A stretch of 64,000 nucleotides of DNA from Actinomucor elegans (taxonomy: Eukaryota > Mucoromycota > Mucoromycetes > Mucorales > Mucoraceae), in NCBI GenBank assembly GCA_026027325.1, contig JAMSLZ010000018.1, positions 372,001-436,000 of the forward strand. The letters are read 5' to 3'. Below the pieces are notes generated by a model. It did no database searches and had not been told where the DNA came from. It saw nothing but the letters and a program-made list of their open reading frames with translations. The translations under genes and the position numbers were made by a program. Positions 21,934 to 34,355 of the stretch are shown piece after piece. Within the stretch, counting starts at the first letter, position 1, and every line of letters begins with the position of its first letter.

Positions 21934-24900
21934 ATGACGAAACCCAGGATAATGAAAGCTATCCTCGGTCTTGTCGCTGTAGGACTATGTAGTTTAGGCG
22001 TAAATTCTGAATCTCCTACAGTCGATTTGACTTTGGTAGCACCTTGGTCTGCTCCAGATTTACTAGTTGAAATCGCGTAAAGTATAACTAAAATCTTGAA
22101 ACTTTTTCTTACAATACTTACAAGAAACGCGTATAATAGTGAAACAATTGCTACACATAACGAATCAGCTTACTTTGACTTTTTACAAGATTTTATTTCT
22201 CTCGAACAAAAGTCTACTTCTTTGACTCCTCAGCAAGTATATGAAGAAGCTTTGAAAGTCGTATCATCATTAGGAAACGATGAAACCAACTTTTTCAAAC
22301 TCTCTTTGGCTATTCATGAGGCAGCGCCTCGTATGGAGGCTTATAATCAATACTATCGTGAAAGTGTTATGCCTGCTTTGTCACAGTATGATGATCAGTG
22401 CAAAGTCTGGGTTCAACTTGGAAACAGGCAGTTTTGTGACATTCATCAATTTACCGACGCTTTATCTCAAGAAAAGAACACTGCCGAAGCCGTAGATATT
22501 CTTCCCTTTGACCATGTCGTTTATTCACCTGGTGCAACCAAGAAGGCACCAAATGTGGTGATATATACTGACCGTTTCTCGGCTCAATTTGAAGAGTTTT
22601 ACAAAGCGCTCAATGATGTGCATGATCTTTCTTACATCATTCGTTACAGACCTTCAATACTACCTTCATCGTCGCCTTTATATCTGGCAGGATATGGTGT
22701 AGAAATGGCTTTGAAAAAGACAGATTATCTTGTCATTGATGATAGATCATCTCAAGGTATGAAGGGTCGATGTTGTTATATGAATGCAATAAGCTAACTT
22801 TGATATAAATACAATAGATGCACCAAAGGACTCGATAAAAGACAGAATTTCCAACATTGGAAAGAAAGTTGGACAATCTCTATTTCACTCAGGCCTTAAA
22901 GCAGCCATCGAGCCTTTAACGCCAGCAGAGATTCAGAAACTTGGCCTCAAGGCTGCTCAGTATATTGCCAAATCCGCTAATCCTTTAGAAACATTGACTC
23001 AATTATCTCAAGACTTTCCTAAATATGCTAAAAGTATCAGTGCCATCGAATTGGATCGTGCATTTGAAGAAGAAGTTTTGGAAAATCAAGCTTCGTTCCT
23101 TCGTGCTGGTTTAAATGCTATGTGGTTGAATGGCAAAGGCCTGGAATTCAGCCAAATAGACCCTTTCAAGTGAGTCTATCTAGATAGCCATCAATTGTTA
23201 TTAATCACTCAATGCAATTTTGAAATTAGTCTTGTACGTGCTGTCCGTTCAGAACATAAATTGGTTAAATCTTTTCAAGATTTAGGATTCACACCTAAAG
23301 AAGCTATCGATATCATGTCGAATCCCGGGTTAACCAAGGCTAACCGATTAACTGATGATGCCAGTAACATCATCTATGATGTACGCGATACACCTGAAGC
23401 CCCTTTTGTTATTTGGTGGAATGACCTAGAAAAGGACCACAAATACAGCTCATGGACCTCCAACTTACAAGAAGTAAGTCATTGACTTCTGATTATGTAA
23501 TGCCTGATCTCACCCTTGCTTTACAGTATCTTAAACCTACCTATCCGGGTCAGCTACATCCTGTCAAAAGGAATGCCTTTAACCTAATCATGGTAGAAGA
23601 TTTATCTCAAACTGAGTCATTAGCTCGTATTGTGAATGAGCTTCAAATGATGATCAAGCGTCTCGTTCCTGTGCGTTTTGGTATTGTTGCATTACTCAAA
23701 GAAGATGACAGTATCTGTAAGTAAATGAGGTACGGTTTCAAAGCGGCTGTACAAGCTAACACTATTTCTAGCTACTATAATGGCTCAATCATTGTACTAT
23801 ATCATTGAGGAATATGGAAAAGGAAACGGCATGAAGTTTTTGGCACATGTAAGATATATTAGTGTCAAGAAGCATCTGATACTAAATTTTGCATAATGAC
23901 AGGCTCTGGAAACTACCCGTGCTAAAGGAAAGAAACAGCCTACGATTGACATTATTGAAGAAGCATTTGAAAACACAATTGCTGGTGCTGGAAAGCCCAA
24001 ATCTGATGTTAGAAAAGGATTTAAGGATGCATTGGAAACACAGGAAGCATTTGTCATGGCCAGTCGTGATTTTTTGAACCGTATGGGTATCACTGAATTC
24101 AAAGCTGATAATGGTGTCATGTTTATGAATGGAAAACTATTAGAGTTTAGTGAAGAGAAGGTAAGAGCTTTTTTTTTCTAAGAAACCTCTAGCACATACA
24201 GCTTATATATGCCTTCTGTAGCCTTGGATTCAAACGCTGATGCCTACATTAGCTGAGGTTACTCGTACTATTCAAACTATGGTTTACTCTGGTGATTTAG
24301 GTGAAGACTTTGATCTGTACGAGTTCATCATGTCTCAACCAAACGTCGTCCGTAATCGCAATTCGTACATCACACCATCTCATAGTCACCCTCTTCGTGT
24401 GCAAGGATTTGCTAATGCTCGAAGCTCAAATGAGCTCCAATATTTCCAAAGCCGTAATGTCTTTATAATCAATTAGATATAATACAATATTCTAACTAGC
24501 TTTATGCTTCTTTATAGCATCAGAAGCTGCTCCCAGTGTCAATCTATGGGTGGTAACCAATTTCGATACTGCTTCTGGGTTAAGGCTCGCATCTGAAGCT
24601 CTTTCGTTTGCTGTAAGTTTCTGATACTGAACATTTCATTGTTGCTTATCTCCCTTTTTCCAGAAATCCAACCCTCAAGTCAGAATTGCTTTTGTCCACA
24701 ACTCTGCCGCACAGTTTGGAAGCAAACCAGAGATTACAATCCCTATTGTCGATGGCAAAACAGAGCCTACCTTTTCTGATCTACTTGGTAGTGTTATATT
24801 CTCTGGTACGGGCGTTACTATTGATCAGTTGGAGCAGCTCGTTGTTCGTGCCTCTGAAAACTATGCCGCTGGTGAAACAGTCAATGGAGACATACCTTTA

Positions 24901-27326
24901 TTTGAATCTATTATTCCTGGATCACCTATCATCGAAATGGTTGCAAAAGAACAATCCAAGAAATGGGAAAGTTTGACGGATGCGTTCAAGAACGATGGCC
25001 TCCAAACATCCTTCTCTGGCATTATTATCAACGGCAGAGTAGGTGACATATTTGATAACAAGAGTATCCTATTCTAACCTTTATTTTGTTACAGATCGTG
25101 GGACCTTTACCTGCAGGAGCCGAGTTCACCAAAGATGATTTTGACGCTCTTTTCAATTTGGAGTATGCGAAAAGAATTGCTCCTATCCAAGAAGCTATCT
25201 CTGAAACAGAACGCACCTCATTCAATGGTCTTCCTATTGCCGATGTCTTGACTGCAATCAATGCTCTTATCGAAACTGATAAAGCTGATACACCCAAAAG
25301 CGTGATCGAAGACAGTGAGCCTGTCAACCGTAATCGAGTATATCAACTCATTGGTGGAACCAATCATACTCGCCTTGCTTTAGGCGACTTGGACAATTCC
25401 TTCTTGGAGATTGGACTGATTATTGATCCTCTCAGTGAAGTAGCTCAAAAATGGGCACATATGCTTAAGACACTTGCTGAAATCGAAGGTGTTTCGGTCG
25501 TTATCCACCTTAATCCCTTGAGCTCTCTTGAAGAGCTTCCTCTTAAGCGTTTCTACCGCTATGTTTTCGATAAAGAGCCTCACTTCGACCCTACTACAGG
25601 CGTGCAGACAATTCCTACTGCATATTTTGCACAGTTACCCATCGAACCTCTTTATACGTTAGGTGTAGAGACTACGAATGCCTGGCATGTTACTGTACGT
25701 GAAGCTAACATGGATTTAGACAATATCTTACTCTCGTCTCTCAAAGAAGAATCTGGTGTTTCTGCAGTATATGAGCTTGAAAGTATTCTGATAGAAGGCC
25801 ACTGCCTGGATTCCACCAACAAATCTCCTCCTCGAGGTCTTGAATTTGAAATTGCTACCCCTTCTAACCGCTCACAAAAGGATACCTTGGTCATGGCCAA
25901 CTTGGGCTACTTCCAATTGAAAGCTTTACCAGGCATTTGGAATTTGGGCTTGCGCAAGGGCCGCTCGTCTACTATCTATTCCATTGAAGATATTGGCACC
26001 AAGGGCAAGTGGAACTGGGATTCTACTGAAACGAACTCGCAAAACAATAATGTCCTGGCTTTGACGTCGTTCGAGGGACTTACTGTAATGCCTCTTGTTC
26101 ATAAAAACCCTGGTATGGAAGCTGAGGATGTATTAGAAAGCGCAGTTGGCAGAAAGCCAGGCGAGAAAGCTGGACTTTGGTCATCTTTGTCTGGAAAACT
26201 ATTTGGCAAAAAAGATCAAGGTCAAGAAAGCAACGAGCTCTCTAAGCCTAAACAAGCAGAAATCAACATTTTCTCTGTTGCATCTGGAAAATTGTATGAG
26301 CGTTTCCTTTCAATCATGATTACGTCTGTCATGAAGCACACAAAGAGCACTGTAAAGTTTTGGTTTATCGAAAACTTTTTATCGCCAGAATTCAAGGTTA
26401 GTACATTAAAGTAAATTCCAGTGTACATTTACTGATAGTAATCACTTAGGATTTCGTGCCTCATCTTGCTAAACAATACGGATTCGATTATGAAATGGTT
26501 ACTTACAAATGGCCTTCCTGGCTTCGTGCTCAACATGAGAAGCAACGTACCATCTGGGGCTATAAGATTCTGTTTTTGGATGTGCTCTTTCCACTCAGCT
26601 TGGATAAGGTTATCTTTGTAGATGCAGATCAGGTAACGGTTTATTGATAATTTTACGATCATTAGACTGACTTGTTACCAATAGATTGTCCGAACCGATC
26701 TCAAGGAATTGATAGATATGGATCTTCAGGGTGCACCTTACGGCTACACACCTTTCTGTTCTGATCGTACTGAAATGGATGGATTCAGATTCTGGTCTGA
26801 GGGTTATTGGAAATCTCATTTGAGAGGAAAGCCTTATCATATCAGTGCGCTCTACGTTGTAGATCTTGTCCGCTTCCGTCAATTAGCTGCCGGTGACCGT
26901 CTTCGTGCGCAATATCAACAGTTAAGCGCTGATCCTAATTCATTAGCTAATCTCGATCAGGACTTGCCAAACAATATGCAGCATATCGTACCAATCTTTT
27001 CTTTGCCTCAAGAATGGTTATGGTGTGAAACATGGTGTAGTGATGAAAGTTTAAAGAAGGCTAAAACAATTGATCTGGTAAGAATGAATACAAATTACAT
27101 CTGAAACCACATTCTTAAACCATTTTGTATCTAGTGCAACAACCCATTAACTAAAGAGCCCAAACTTGATCGTGCTAGACGTCAAATCCCTGAATGGGAG
27201 TCTTATGATGACGAGATTGATAGGTTGCGTAAACAAGTACATGCCGGTGTATCTGTAGTTGCAAAAGATACTGGAGATCAAATCACCGCCTCTGCAGATG
27301 AAAAGCATATCAAAGATGAATTATAA
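21934..27326 (+). CDS. UGGT: UDP-glucose:glycoprotein glucosyltransferase
   Basis: Fourteen exons: 21934-22076, 22140-22756, 22818-23169, 23230-23473, 23527-23716, 23772-23848, 23903-24160, 24222-24453, 24518-24612, 24664-25038, 25095-26396, 26450-26632, 26685-27077, 27135-27326, giving 1550 residues. A signal peptide ([18 protein letters not shown]) precedes [20 protein letters not shown]. The middle is the thioredoxin-like/beta-sandwich folding sensor. The GT24 catalytic domain spans about residues 1250-1510: [38 protein letters not shown], the metal-binding Asp-Ala-Asp in [18 protein letters not shown] and [11 protein letters not shown]. It ends KDEL, an ER-retention signal. The enzyme re-glucosylates misfolded N-glycoproteins for the calnexin cycle. 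The ATG at 21952 is an alternative start. Confidence 0.96.
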
Positions 27327-29036
27327 TAAAGCATTTATCGTTACATCAGATGGAAGAAATCATTTCTTCTGTATAACAATCATAAAACCAAGTTCAGTTT
27401 TCAGCATGAAGGCTACTATGTAATGGGATATGATGGACCAATATCAGCTCAGATATTAAAGACTGTAGATATTGCTGTAGTATATATGAATAGCTTATCA
27501 TAATCGATGTATGATGTAGTTAAACAAATATTTTAGACACAGCAGCTTGTTCTGAGCATAGAGCACTAACCAACTACGGCAATTCACCAAGAACGGTCAA
27601 GGAATTTATATATCATTAGATCTGGTTTATAGATGTAGCTTATAGGTGATTGCTGACAAATGAAATATATTAATTGTGCTATAGTTCAACAAAGGATTTA
27701 ATGGGTACAGTAACTCTCTCTCTCTCTCTCTCTCCAAGTATGGAATATTGATTAGGTATGACATTTTGACCGAGATTCATTGAATAATGGAACATCATAT
27801 CTACACCTTATGAATTGCTTGTATTTTACAGCTAATTATTAAAATAGCATATAATCTTTACGCCTCAGTCGAGTAACAATACTAGTACAGGCAGTGATTT
27901 ATCCTGAACGTGAGCTGATTACCTGAAGTTATATTCACAAGAATCAGACAAAATATATATTATTCCAAAAGGGATAAATGTTGAAAAAAAAAAATTGAGA
28001 GACGCTGTCTCAAATCCAATTTTTTTCTTTTATAAAGTGTATAGACGGTATTTTCAAAGCGTGTTTCTTGATAAAAGTTGGCTTATTATGTTTGCAGATA
28101 TAAAATATGCGAGTGACAAATGTACTAATACACTGCTTAAAAATCAAATTATATTACAGATAGCTCAGTTAACCGGAGTGGATAATTAATAACTGTTAGG
28201 CCATTCGATGCTTCATTAAATTTTGCTCAAATTTCACTAGCGCATGTCGTGTTCATCAATAATGTTTTGCTATTAAAAGGGGTATCAAAATCCAAACTCA
28301 CTTTTATTCTCGCATGCCGTGTAGTGAATTTCATATACTGCGAATACAATAAACATATGTATTTTATAGTAATGGGATTATGTTTACGCTAGCTTTTGTC
28401 AGTATGAATAGCTTTTTAAAAGCATAATTCATGAGACAACCTTTTTTTTTTTTTTTTTTTTTTTTTACAGCTCAAAGTGTGTGCTGATAGTCTGTTTACT
28501 GTATAAAAGCCAAGCAGGATAGTGATAATTGTAACAAAACAACCTGGATTTGCAGGAGCAACTCACTCCCATTCGTATTAATAACGCTTTTATGGCGTTT
28601 ACAGCGATCATTGCTTACGTTCAGACCGCAATTATTATTAATATAATTATTTATAATAGAGATATATTGATACTGGTATTAGTATTTCATTTATGCTTTA
28701 TTACAAGTTCATTAATTGTTTTCATTCGTAGGAAATCTAGTCATACATCACTTTGACAATCAAAAAGCAGAACGGATTTATTTGTATCATAAATACTATT
28801 GTTATAAAGATATGCGCGTCTGTTGTCTATTTACTAAAACACTGTGTTTATGTACATTGTTGATTTGAAGGCATTTTTAAATAGGACCAAAGAAGATTCC
28901 TTGAAAATGTAAACCTTATAATAGGTATATCGAAATTGAACTCTTCCTCGTCCCAGATTGCGTTGTATTCCATCTTTTTCTTTTACATTATTAACCCATT
29001 AACTTTTTCATGCTTCACAGATAATACTGTAAACCA
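27327..29036. other. Intergenic region
   Basis: Contains a repeat copy (27538-27611), a CT dinucleotide run (about 27713-27734) and 24 T (28443-28466). A plus-strand frame around 28550-28756 reads as very hydrophobic but has no ATG at its head and no partner exon, so it is not called. Confidence 0.55.
27538..27611 (+). repeat. Dispersed 75-bp repeat, copy F
   Basis: CAGCAGCTTGTTCTGAGCAT at 27540, then GAGCACTAACCAAC, TACGGCAATTCACCAA at the 35-nt offset and a GTCAAGGAATTTATATA tail. The sequence TTAGATCTGGTTTATA follows at 27616 and recurs at 59485. Confidence 0.65.
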
Positions 29037-31193
29037 ATGTTGAGCAAAATATTTTCATTTATAGTCCCAGCTCGTAGTAGAACCCCAAAGATACACGCCA
29101 TTCAAAGTGCCCATGTTGATAATGATGATATCCCCAGAATAATACACCTATACAATCATGATATAACCAAAACCATAAAAAATGAACCAGCTGCAAGCAC
29201 CAAAAAGCGCCCATTTTTGTTGAGATATCGCTCTTCAAATTTTTATGTCTTGTTCACTGCAGCATCAAGTATACTTTGCAGTGTAAGGCGACTATACTAA
29301 AGCCAAGAAAAGAAGCCATTCTAATTCAATTAACATCGATAGGTATATATCAACTGTTCAATATCGTCTGTAACAGCATATATTATTGAAAACCAAATCA
29401 AACCAGACAAGAGGCCATTAGATGACTATCAAGAGTTGTCTGATGAAATTAGCAGTTATCTATTGCGTAGCTTCCATTTTGCAGGACTGATAGGTATTTA
29501 TTATTTGAAGTGATGAAATATATGCTATCTTGACTATTTGTTCTCATTCACAATGCTTGAATACCAGGAGGTTCGTTCTTATTTGGATGGTTAGGGTGTC
29601 GAACACGCCAGCGTAAGCTATTATTGATTGCGGGAACATTTGTATCCATCTTCTCTATCGGTGCACTCATGGTATCAGTTGAATATTGGATGCTATTCCC
29701 CGCCAAACTTTTGCAAGGTATATCAAACGCGTCAGTTTGGATCATGTGCTCTGCTCTTATATCAGATATATGGCCCAGCAATAAACTTGGATCCATGGTT
29801 GGTTTTGCCGTTGCCATGTATCCTGTAGGAATGGTGCTTGGTTTGACAGCTGGAGGTATATATTCAATAGAAACACTACCAACCTACGTAATAGATCTCT
29901 AATACTTTTAATTTTGGTTCCTCTTTCAATGTAGAAGGTATATTACATACAAAATGAGAGAGGACAACACATTAACTGATGCTATCTGCTCAACTAGCAC
30001 TTTCTATATATTTAAACTACCGTACCTCTTTGCTTTGTGCACTAGGTCTATGCGCACTGACTATTATTTTACAAACTATTATTATAGAGAAACTCGCTAT
30101 ATCTGATGAATGGTTAAACGAATCGTCTCAAACGAGCGAAGAAGAAGGTCAAATGCATAATCAGGATTTCAAGAGCATACAGCTAGATATAACGCGTGCT
30201 GTTGAAGAGGAAGGAGTATGGAGTAAAAGTTCATCCATGTCGACAATTAATCTTCGAGATCAGCCTATTATCTTTGATGAAAAAAGCTATATATCTCATC
30301 AAGGTAAAAAGAGTTTGAAAGATTCTACCACGTTCCAATTACTGGTCTCTTTTCACTTCTTGTCGCTCATGTATCAAGTTATGATTGCGTCAATAATAAT
30401 TGGAGTTTTAATGGTAAACTATCTCACTGATGAATAGCCTATTCTTTTAACATAATTATTTACCAAACTCAAGCCAATGTTATCAGATAAGTTAGAAACA
30501 GATCTCGGTATTACCAACAAAACTGGCAGAAATATGATCATCAACACATTCCTATTACCATTGGCTTGCTCAAGTTTTGCAAGTGGGTGGTTGAGTGATC
30601 GCTTTGGGTCGAGGTTGTTAGGCCTGGCATCTACAATTATCTCTATTCCAGCCTTCATATGGATTGGCGTGCCAAACCAAGATATTCAAAGTGTTGTTTC
30701 TGCATTAGTTGTTGGGGGCTTTACCATGGCGGGTATCATTATTTCTCTGATCTTTGACACTATCCAAGTTATGCAAACAGTCATACTTAAGCAACTCTCT
30801 GACAGAACAAAAGAACAGCAAGAACAATATCTCCAACAGCAGTTCACAGTTTTTTTTGCATTGATCTGCGCTATATCTAGCACCGGATTTTTCTCGGGAT
30901 TCTTCCTTTCCAACTTGAACTATTTGGTTAGCTTCTTTTGGCTTTGCTTCTGTAGCTCGATGCTCCTAGGCGCATGTATTCCTTTGAAATTGTATCTCTC
31001 TAAATCTACTGTCAGGAAGGGGCATCAATCAGACACCTGTCCAAATATCAGAAAAAAAACGATCATTAATAGCACAAGGCCTGCTAGTTTTGCAGGATCC
31101 ATCCTGTCAGATGATGAAACTACATTAGGATCTCCTACGAGATCCGTTTGTAATATAAACATTAAGCCCAAGCCTGTCATGGTTACACCCTAG
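29037..31193 (+). CDS. Major facilitator superfamily transporter
   Basis: Five exons: 29037-29282, 29343-29493, 29568-29855, 29998-30413, 30474-31193, giving 606 residues. A roughly 60-residue cytosolic N-terminus leads into TM1 (FYVLFTAASSILCSVYINCS). Other landmarks are the TM2-3 loop GWLGCRTRQRK, TM4-5 with ISDIWPSNKLGSMVGFAVAM and YPVGMVLGLTAG, a long charged central loop, then TM7-12 with SDRFGSRLLG between TM8 and TM9. The order fits the DHA1/vesicular-amine-like antiporter branch. The substrate is unknown. The third intron is 142 bp: nearer acceptors run into stops, while the acceptor at 29997 restores frame (ALSIYLNYRTSLL). The first TM2-3 motif lacks the usual Asp. Confidence 0.85.
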
Positions 31194-32549
31194 AATCATA
31201 CCTACTCTCCATTTAGTCTCGAGGTTATCATATCTAAACAGTTATAATAACGAACTAATAAAATGAGCAACTGGATACACTGTATAGGAGTTGACAACAC
31301 AAAAGTTAAAAGAGAAGCTCAGTTAAGCATATCAATTATTAATCATACAGGAATCGATTATACAAAGCTATGTCACCAACACTTTGTGATTCAGTCAATC
31401 TTTATTGGACTCTTGAGGCTTGCTCACGTCTAACAATAACATTTGTTGTCGAGGATTTTGATCTCATTTTTAATGACAAACCAATATCAATTGCATAAAT
31501 TTCACGTCAATTAGACCTAAAGCTTACCTATCTGGATCGACTTTGGTCAAATTTCGCATCTGATGAATAGCCCACAATCAAATTAAAATGTTAACAAAAG
31601 TATAATGAGTATGTTTTATTTATTAACAATAAGTTACTAACTAGACTTATTCCTTATGTACGGGATCCAATCATTGTATGCCGTTCCTAAAAAAAATCCT
31701 TGTTGACTTGATCTTGACTTCTAATACAGTCCATACTTTCTCAGTTAAGCTTTATTCTCCTTTAAATTATGGGAACTAATTTAACTGTACCAGTTTCGGT
31801 ACACTTTGATTTTTTTTTGGTCAATAAAAGCGCTTTTCGAGACTGTGCTTGAATAACGTTGTAAAATAAAGATGGACCATATTTATGTACTCGACCTTGT
31901 TATAACTCCATCACATTGTTACTATCTGTTTAAAATTATTACATTTTTAAAATGCTTCGTGTTTCAACCAATCTCACTTCTAACGTTAGAGTCTCGGTTA
32001 CTTCATACTTTCTTAGAAAAAATGATGCTCTCAAAGCTTTGGAGAGTTTCGTTGACCCAAATGTCCCCTCGAGCTCGTCTCTATAGCAGTACCAATAACA
32101 AAATTTCAACTAGTGGCGAGAGAATATATGAAATAATGTTCGATGATCTACCCAGTTGTACTTTTCTTTTGGATGCAGGCTGCCTGCTTTATGAAGACGA
32201 ACGTCGAAGAATATGTATTCGTGTAGATAAATACCCCTAAACATCTAAACTTTCACACTTACAGCGAACTGCTGCATCAATTAAAGCCTCCACAAGAATA
32301 AACTTTGGTATTTGAACTTGTTTTCCTTTGATTCTAAACTTTTAAAAATGAAATTTCAAGCTTACCCGGATTAGTGATATTATGACTAAGATTCACTCTT
32401 GTCAGTATCGTTAAACTGAGAAATAGTAGTATTGCGTACATATCGAATTATCTTGCTGCAGCAAATGACTATCAGGTTTGTTTATGAACGTTTCAAAAGC
32501 TTTTCATTATATTGAAAAGCAATATTAGTTTATTTTTCAAAAAAAATAA
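31194..32549. other. Intergenic region
   Basis: Apart from the candidate remnant at 32022-32240, nothing coding is seen. The region lies between the 3' ends of the MFS gene (+) and the chitinase (-). Confidence 0.5.
32022..32240 (+). pseudogene. Possible degenerate mitochondrial BolA-like fragment
   Basis: A 72-residue frame beginning MMLSKLWRVSLTQMSPRARL looks like a mitochondrial presequence (Arg/Ser-rich, no acids). It is followed by SGERIYEIMF and LLDAGCLLYED, which loosely recall the GE..IYE helix and D.SGGCG.MYEI core of BolA3. The invariant double Gly before Cys and the downstream His-bearing strand are missing, so if related it is broken. It could equally be a short unrelated gene or chance. 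Confidence 0.22.
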
Positions 32550-34355
32550 TTAGCAGGCACCTAAGTACTTCCAAGCCGACCAGCTGGGGCCATCTTGACT
32601 AGGAGTTTCTCCTTGAGTCCACCACTGAGCGCTATAAGCACCGCCTTGGTAAGTGACTATGGCACCCTTACTGTAAGCGGTTTCAGCATTGTAAGCAGAT
32701 ACACCATCACAAACGCCATGTGTAGGTGTGCCAATGATGCTGGTAGTAGTCGTAGTCGTGGTAGTAACCGAGGTAGTGGATGGTACACTGGTGGGGGAAA
32801 CAGAAGTAGAGGTAGGAGGAGTATTGCCTCCAATCACAGGTTGCATAGCGGCAACCAATTCACCATTATCCTGTTCGAGACTCCATACAAATAAACCAGC
32901 GAGATCCTTTTCAACAGCATATTTTGTCTTGACACCAACGGATACAACATCATCATAAGAAACATACTGCTTGTTGGTAGGGTTATACAGCCAAGGTGTT
33001 TGAGTGATATTATCAAAATTACGGATCCAGGGAGATGCAGCAGTGGTAGGTGTAATAAGAACGCCTTGAGAACGGAGGTTTTTGTATTTCCAGTTACCTG
33101 AGGCAGCAGCAGAGTCAGAAGGACAATAAGGATTGGTCCATGGTCCATCATCAGAGTCACCAAGAGGAGCATTAGGAGAAACAGCAGGGTTATATTGAGT
33201 AGTTGGAATAGAGTTGACAGTGAGAGTTTGGGCACGGCCATAGAATGCGACACCACCAGCAATCTTATTGTAAGGGACACCAGCATTCTTCCAATGATCA
33301 ATACCTTCAACAAAGCCCTTTTGGTAGCCCTTTCCTTTTTCAACACGGAAAGGAGAGTTGGGTCCGCTAATAGTATTCCAAGCACCATTCACATCGAATG
33401 TCATGACATGGAAACGATCAACATAAGGAACAAATGCAGAAACATCCGTAACTTCGTGATCTAGAGCAAGTTTTAATGTGAGTAGCTACAGACTTTTATT
33501 AGGTTTATATACTTACCACTACTCCAAGGAACAATACGAACAGCCATAGTGATTTCCTTGTAATTGTTAGGATGTGCTTTGTCTAAAGCAGCACGAAGTT
33601 CCTTTAGAAGGACGAGCAAGTTATCAACATCACTCCATGACTTGTCATTACATCCTGGACCAGCAGCATTAGGATATTCCCAATCAAGGTCAACACCAGC
33701 AGTATCATATTTAGTGACCAAGTCGACGTTCCATTTGATGAACTCTGCACGAGCAGAGGCAGAGGCAGCCATTGGACTAAACTTGGTTGACCCAGACCAG
33801 CCACCAACGCTTACAGTGACTTTTGTACCAGCAGCTTTTGCGGCTTTAACAAGAGCAGGGAAGCCATACTCGACATCCTCTATTGAATAAAAAAAAAAAA
33901 AATAAACCATCTGATGCCTTTGTCTGCCTTTGTACATTACTCACCACTCAAAATCTCGGGGTCAGCCCAGATAGGTACGTTGCCCTTGACCTGAAGAGCA
34001 AAAGCTACGAAATCAAAGTAACTGTTAGTACAATGAACTTTTATGGAGCCAGAACAGCCAATGGATAGGGTAATCCTTACCGTAATAAATATGCGTATAC
34101 TTGCTAAAGTCAATACGACTTGGGAGGAAATCTTGATATAACCAATTGGGGAAATAGCTAATAAATAGCTTTTAGTAAAGCCTTATGTCTCTGCTGCCAC
34201 GATATTGCACACTGATCCATATCAACTTACCCTACAATGACTTTATTGTTTGCAGCAGCAACACGGCGTTCCAAATTGGTAGGAGCAGCTAGGGCACTGT
34301 CAAACAAGAATAGTACAGCGCAAGCAGCGCCTGCAAGAATTGTAGTGAATTTCAT
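32550..34355 (-). CDS. Secreted GH18 chitinase with C-terminal chitin-binding module
   Basis: Five exons: 34355-34231, 34157-34081, 34004-33945, 33879-33517, 33460-32550, giving 511 residues. The signal peptide is MKFTTILAGAACAVLFLFDS. The GH18 barrel shows VIVGYFPNWL (beta1), KVTVSVGGWSGSTKF (beta3) and AGVDLDWEYP (beta4) with Asp151, Asp153 and the proton donor Glu155. The usual first Asp of the DGxDxDxE motif is Ala. Next come FHVMTFDVNGAWN and GLFVWSLEQDNG. A Thr/Ser linker leads to a CBM5/12-type module with AYSKGAIVTYQGGAYSAQWW and a final Trp-Lys-Tyr-Leu-Gly-Ala-Cys. Likely acts on the hyphal wall during growth or autolysis. Confidence 0.94.

Noticed and set aside
28550..28756. Very hydrophobic 68-residue frame
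   Set aside because: Does not begin with ATG, has no recognisable motif, and is AT-rich DNA that encodes Ile/Phe by composition alone.
29856..30000. In-frame TGA and TAA suggesting that the MFS gene is a pseudogene
   Set aside because: Using the acceptor at 29997 removes both stops and restores the TM5-TM6 loop in phase, so the gene appears intact.
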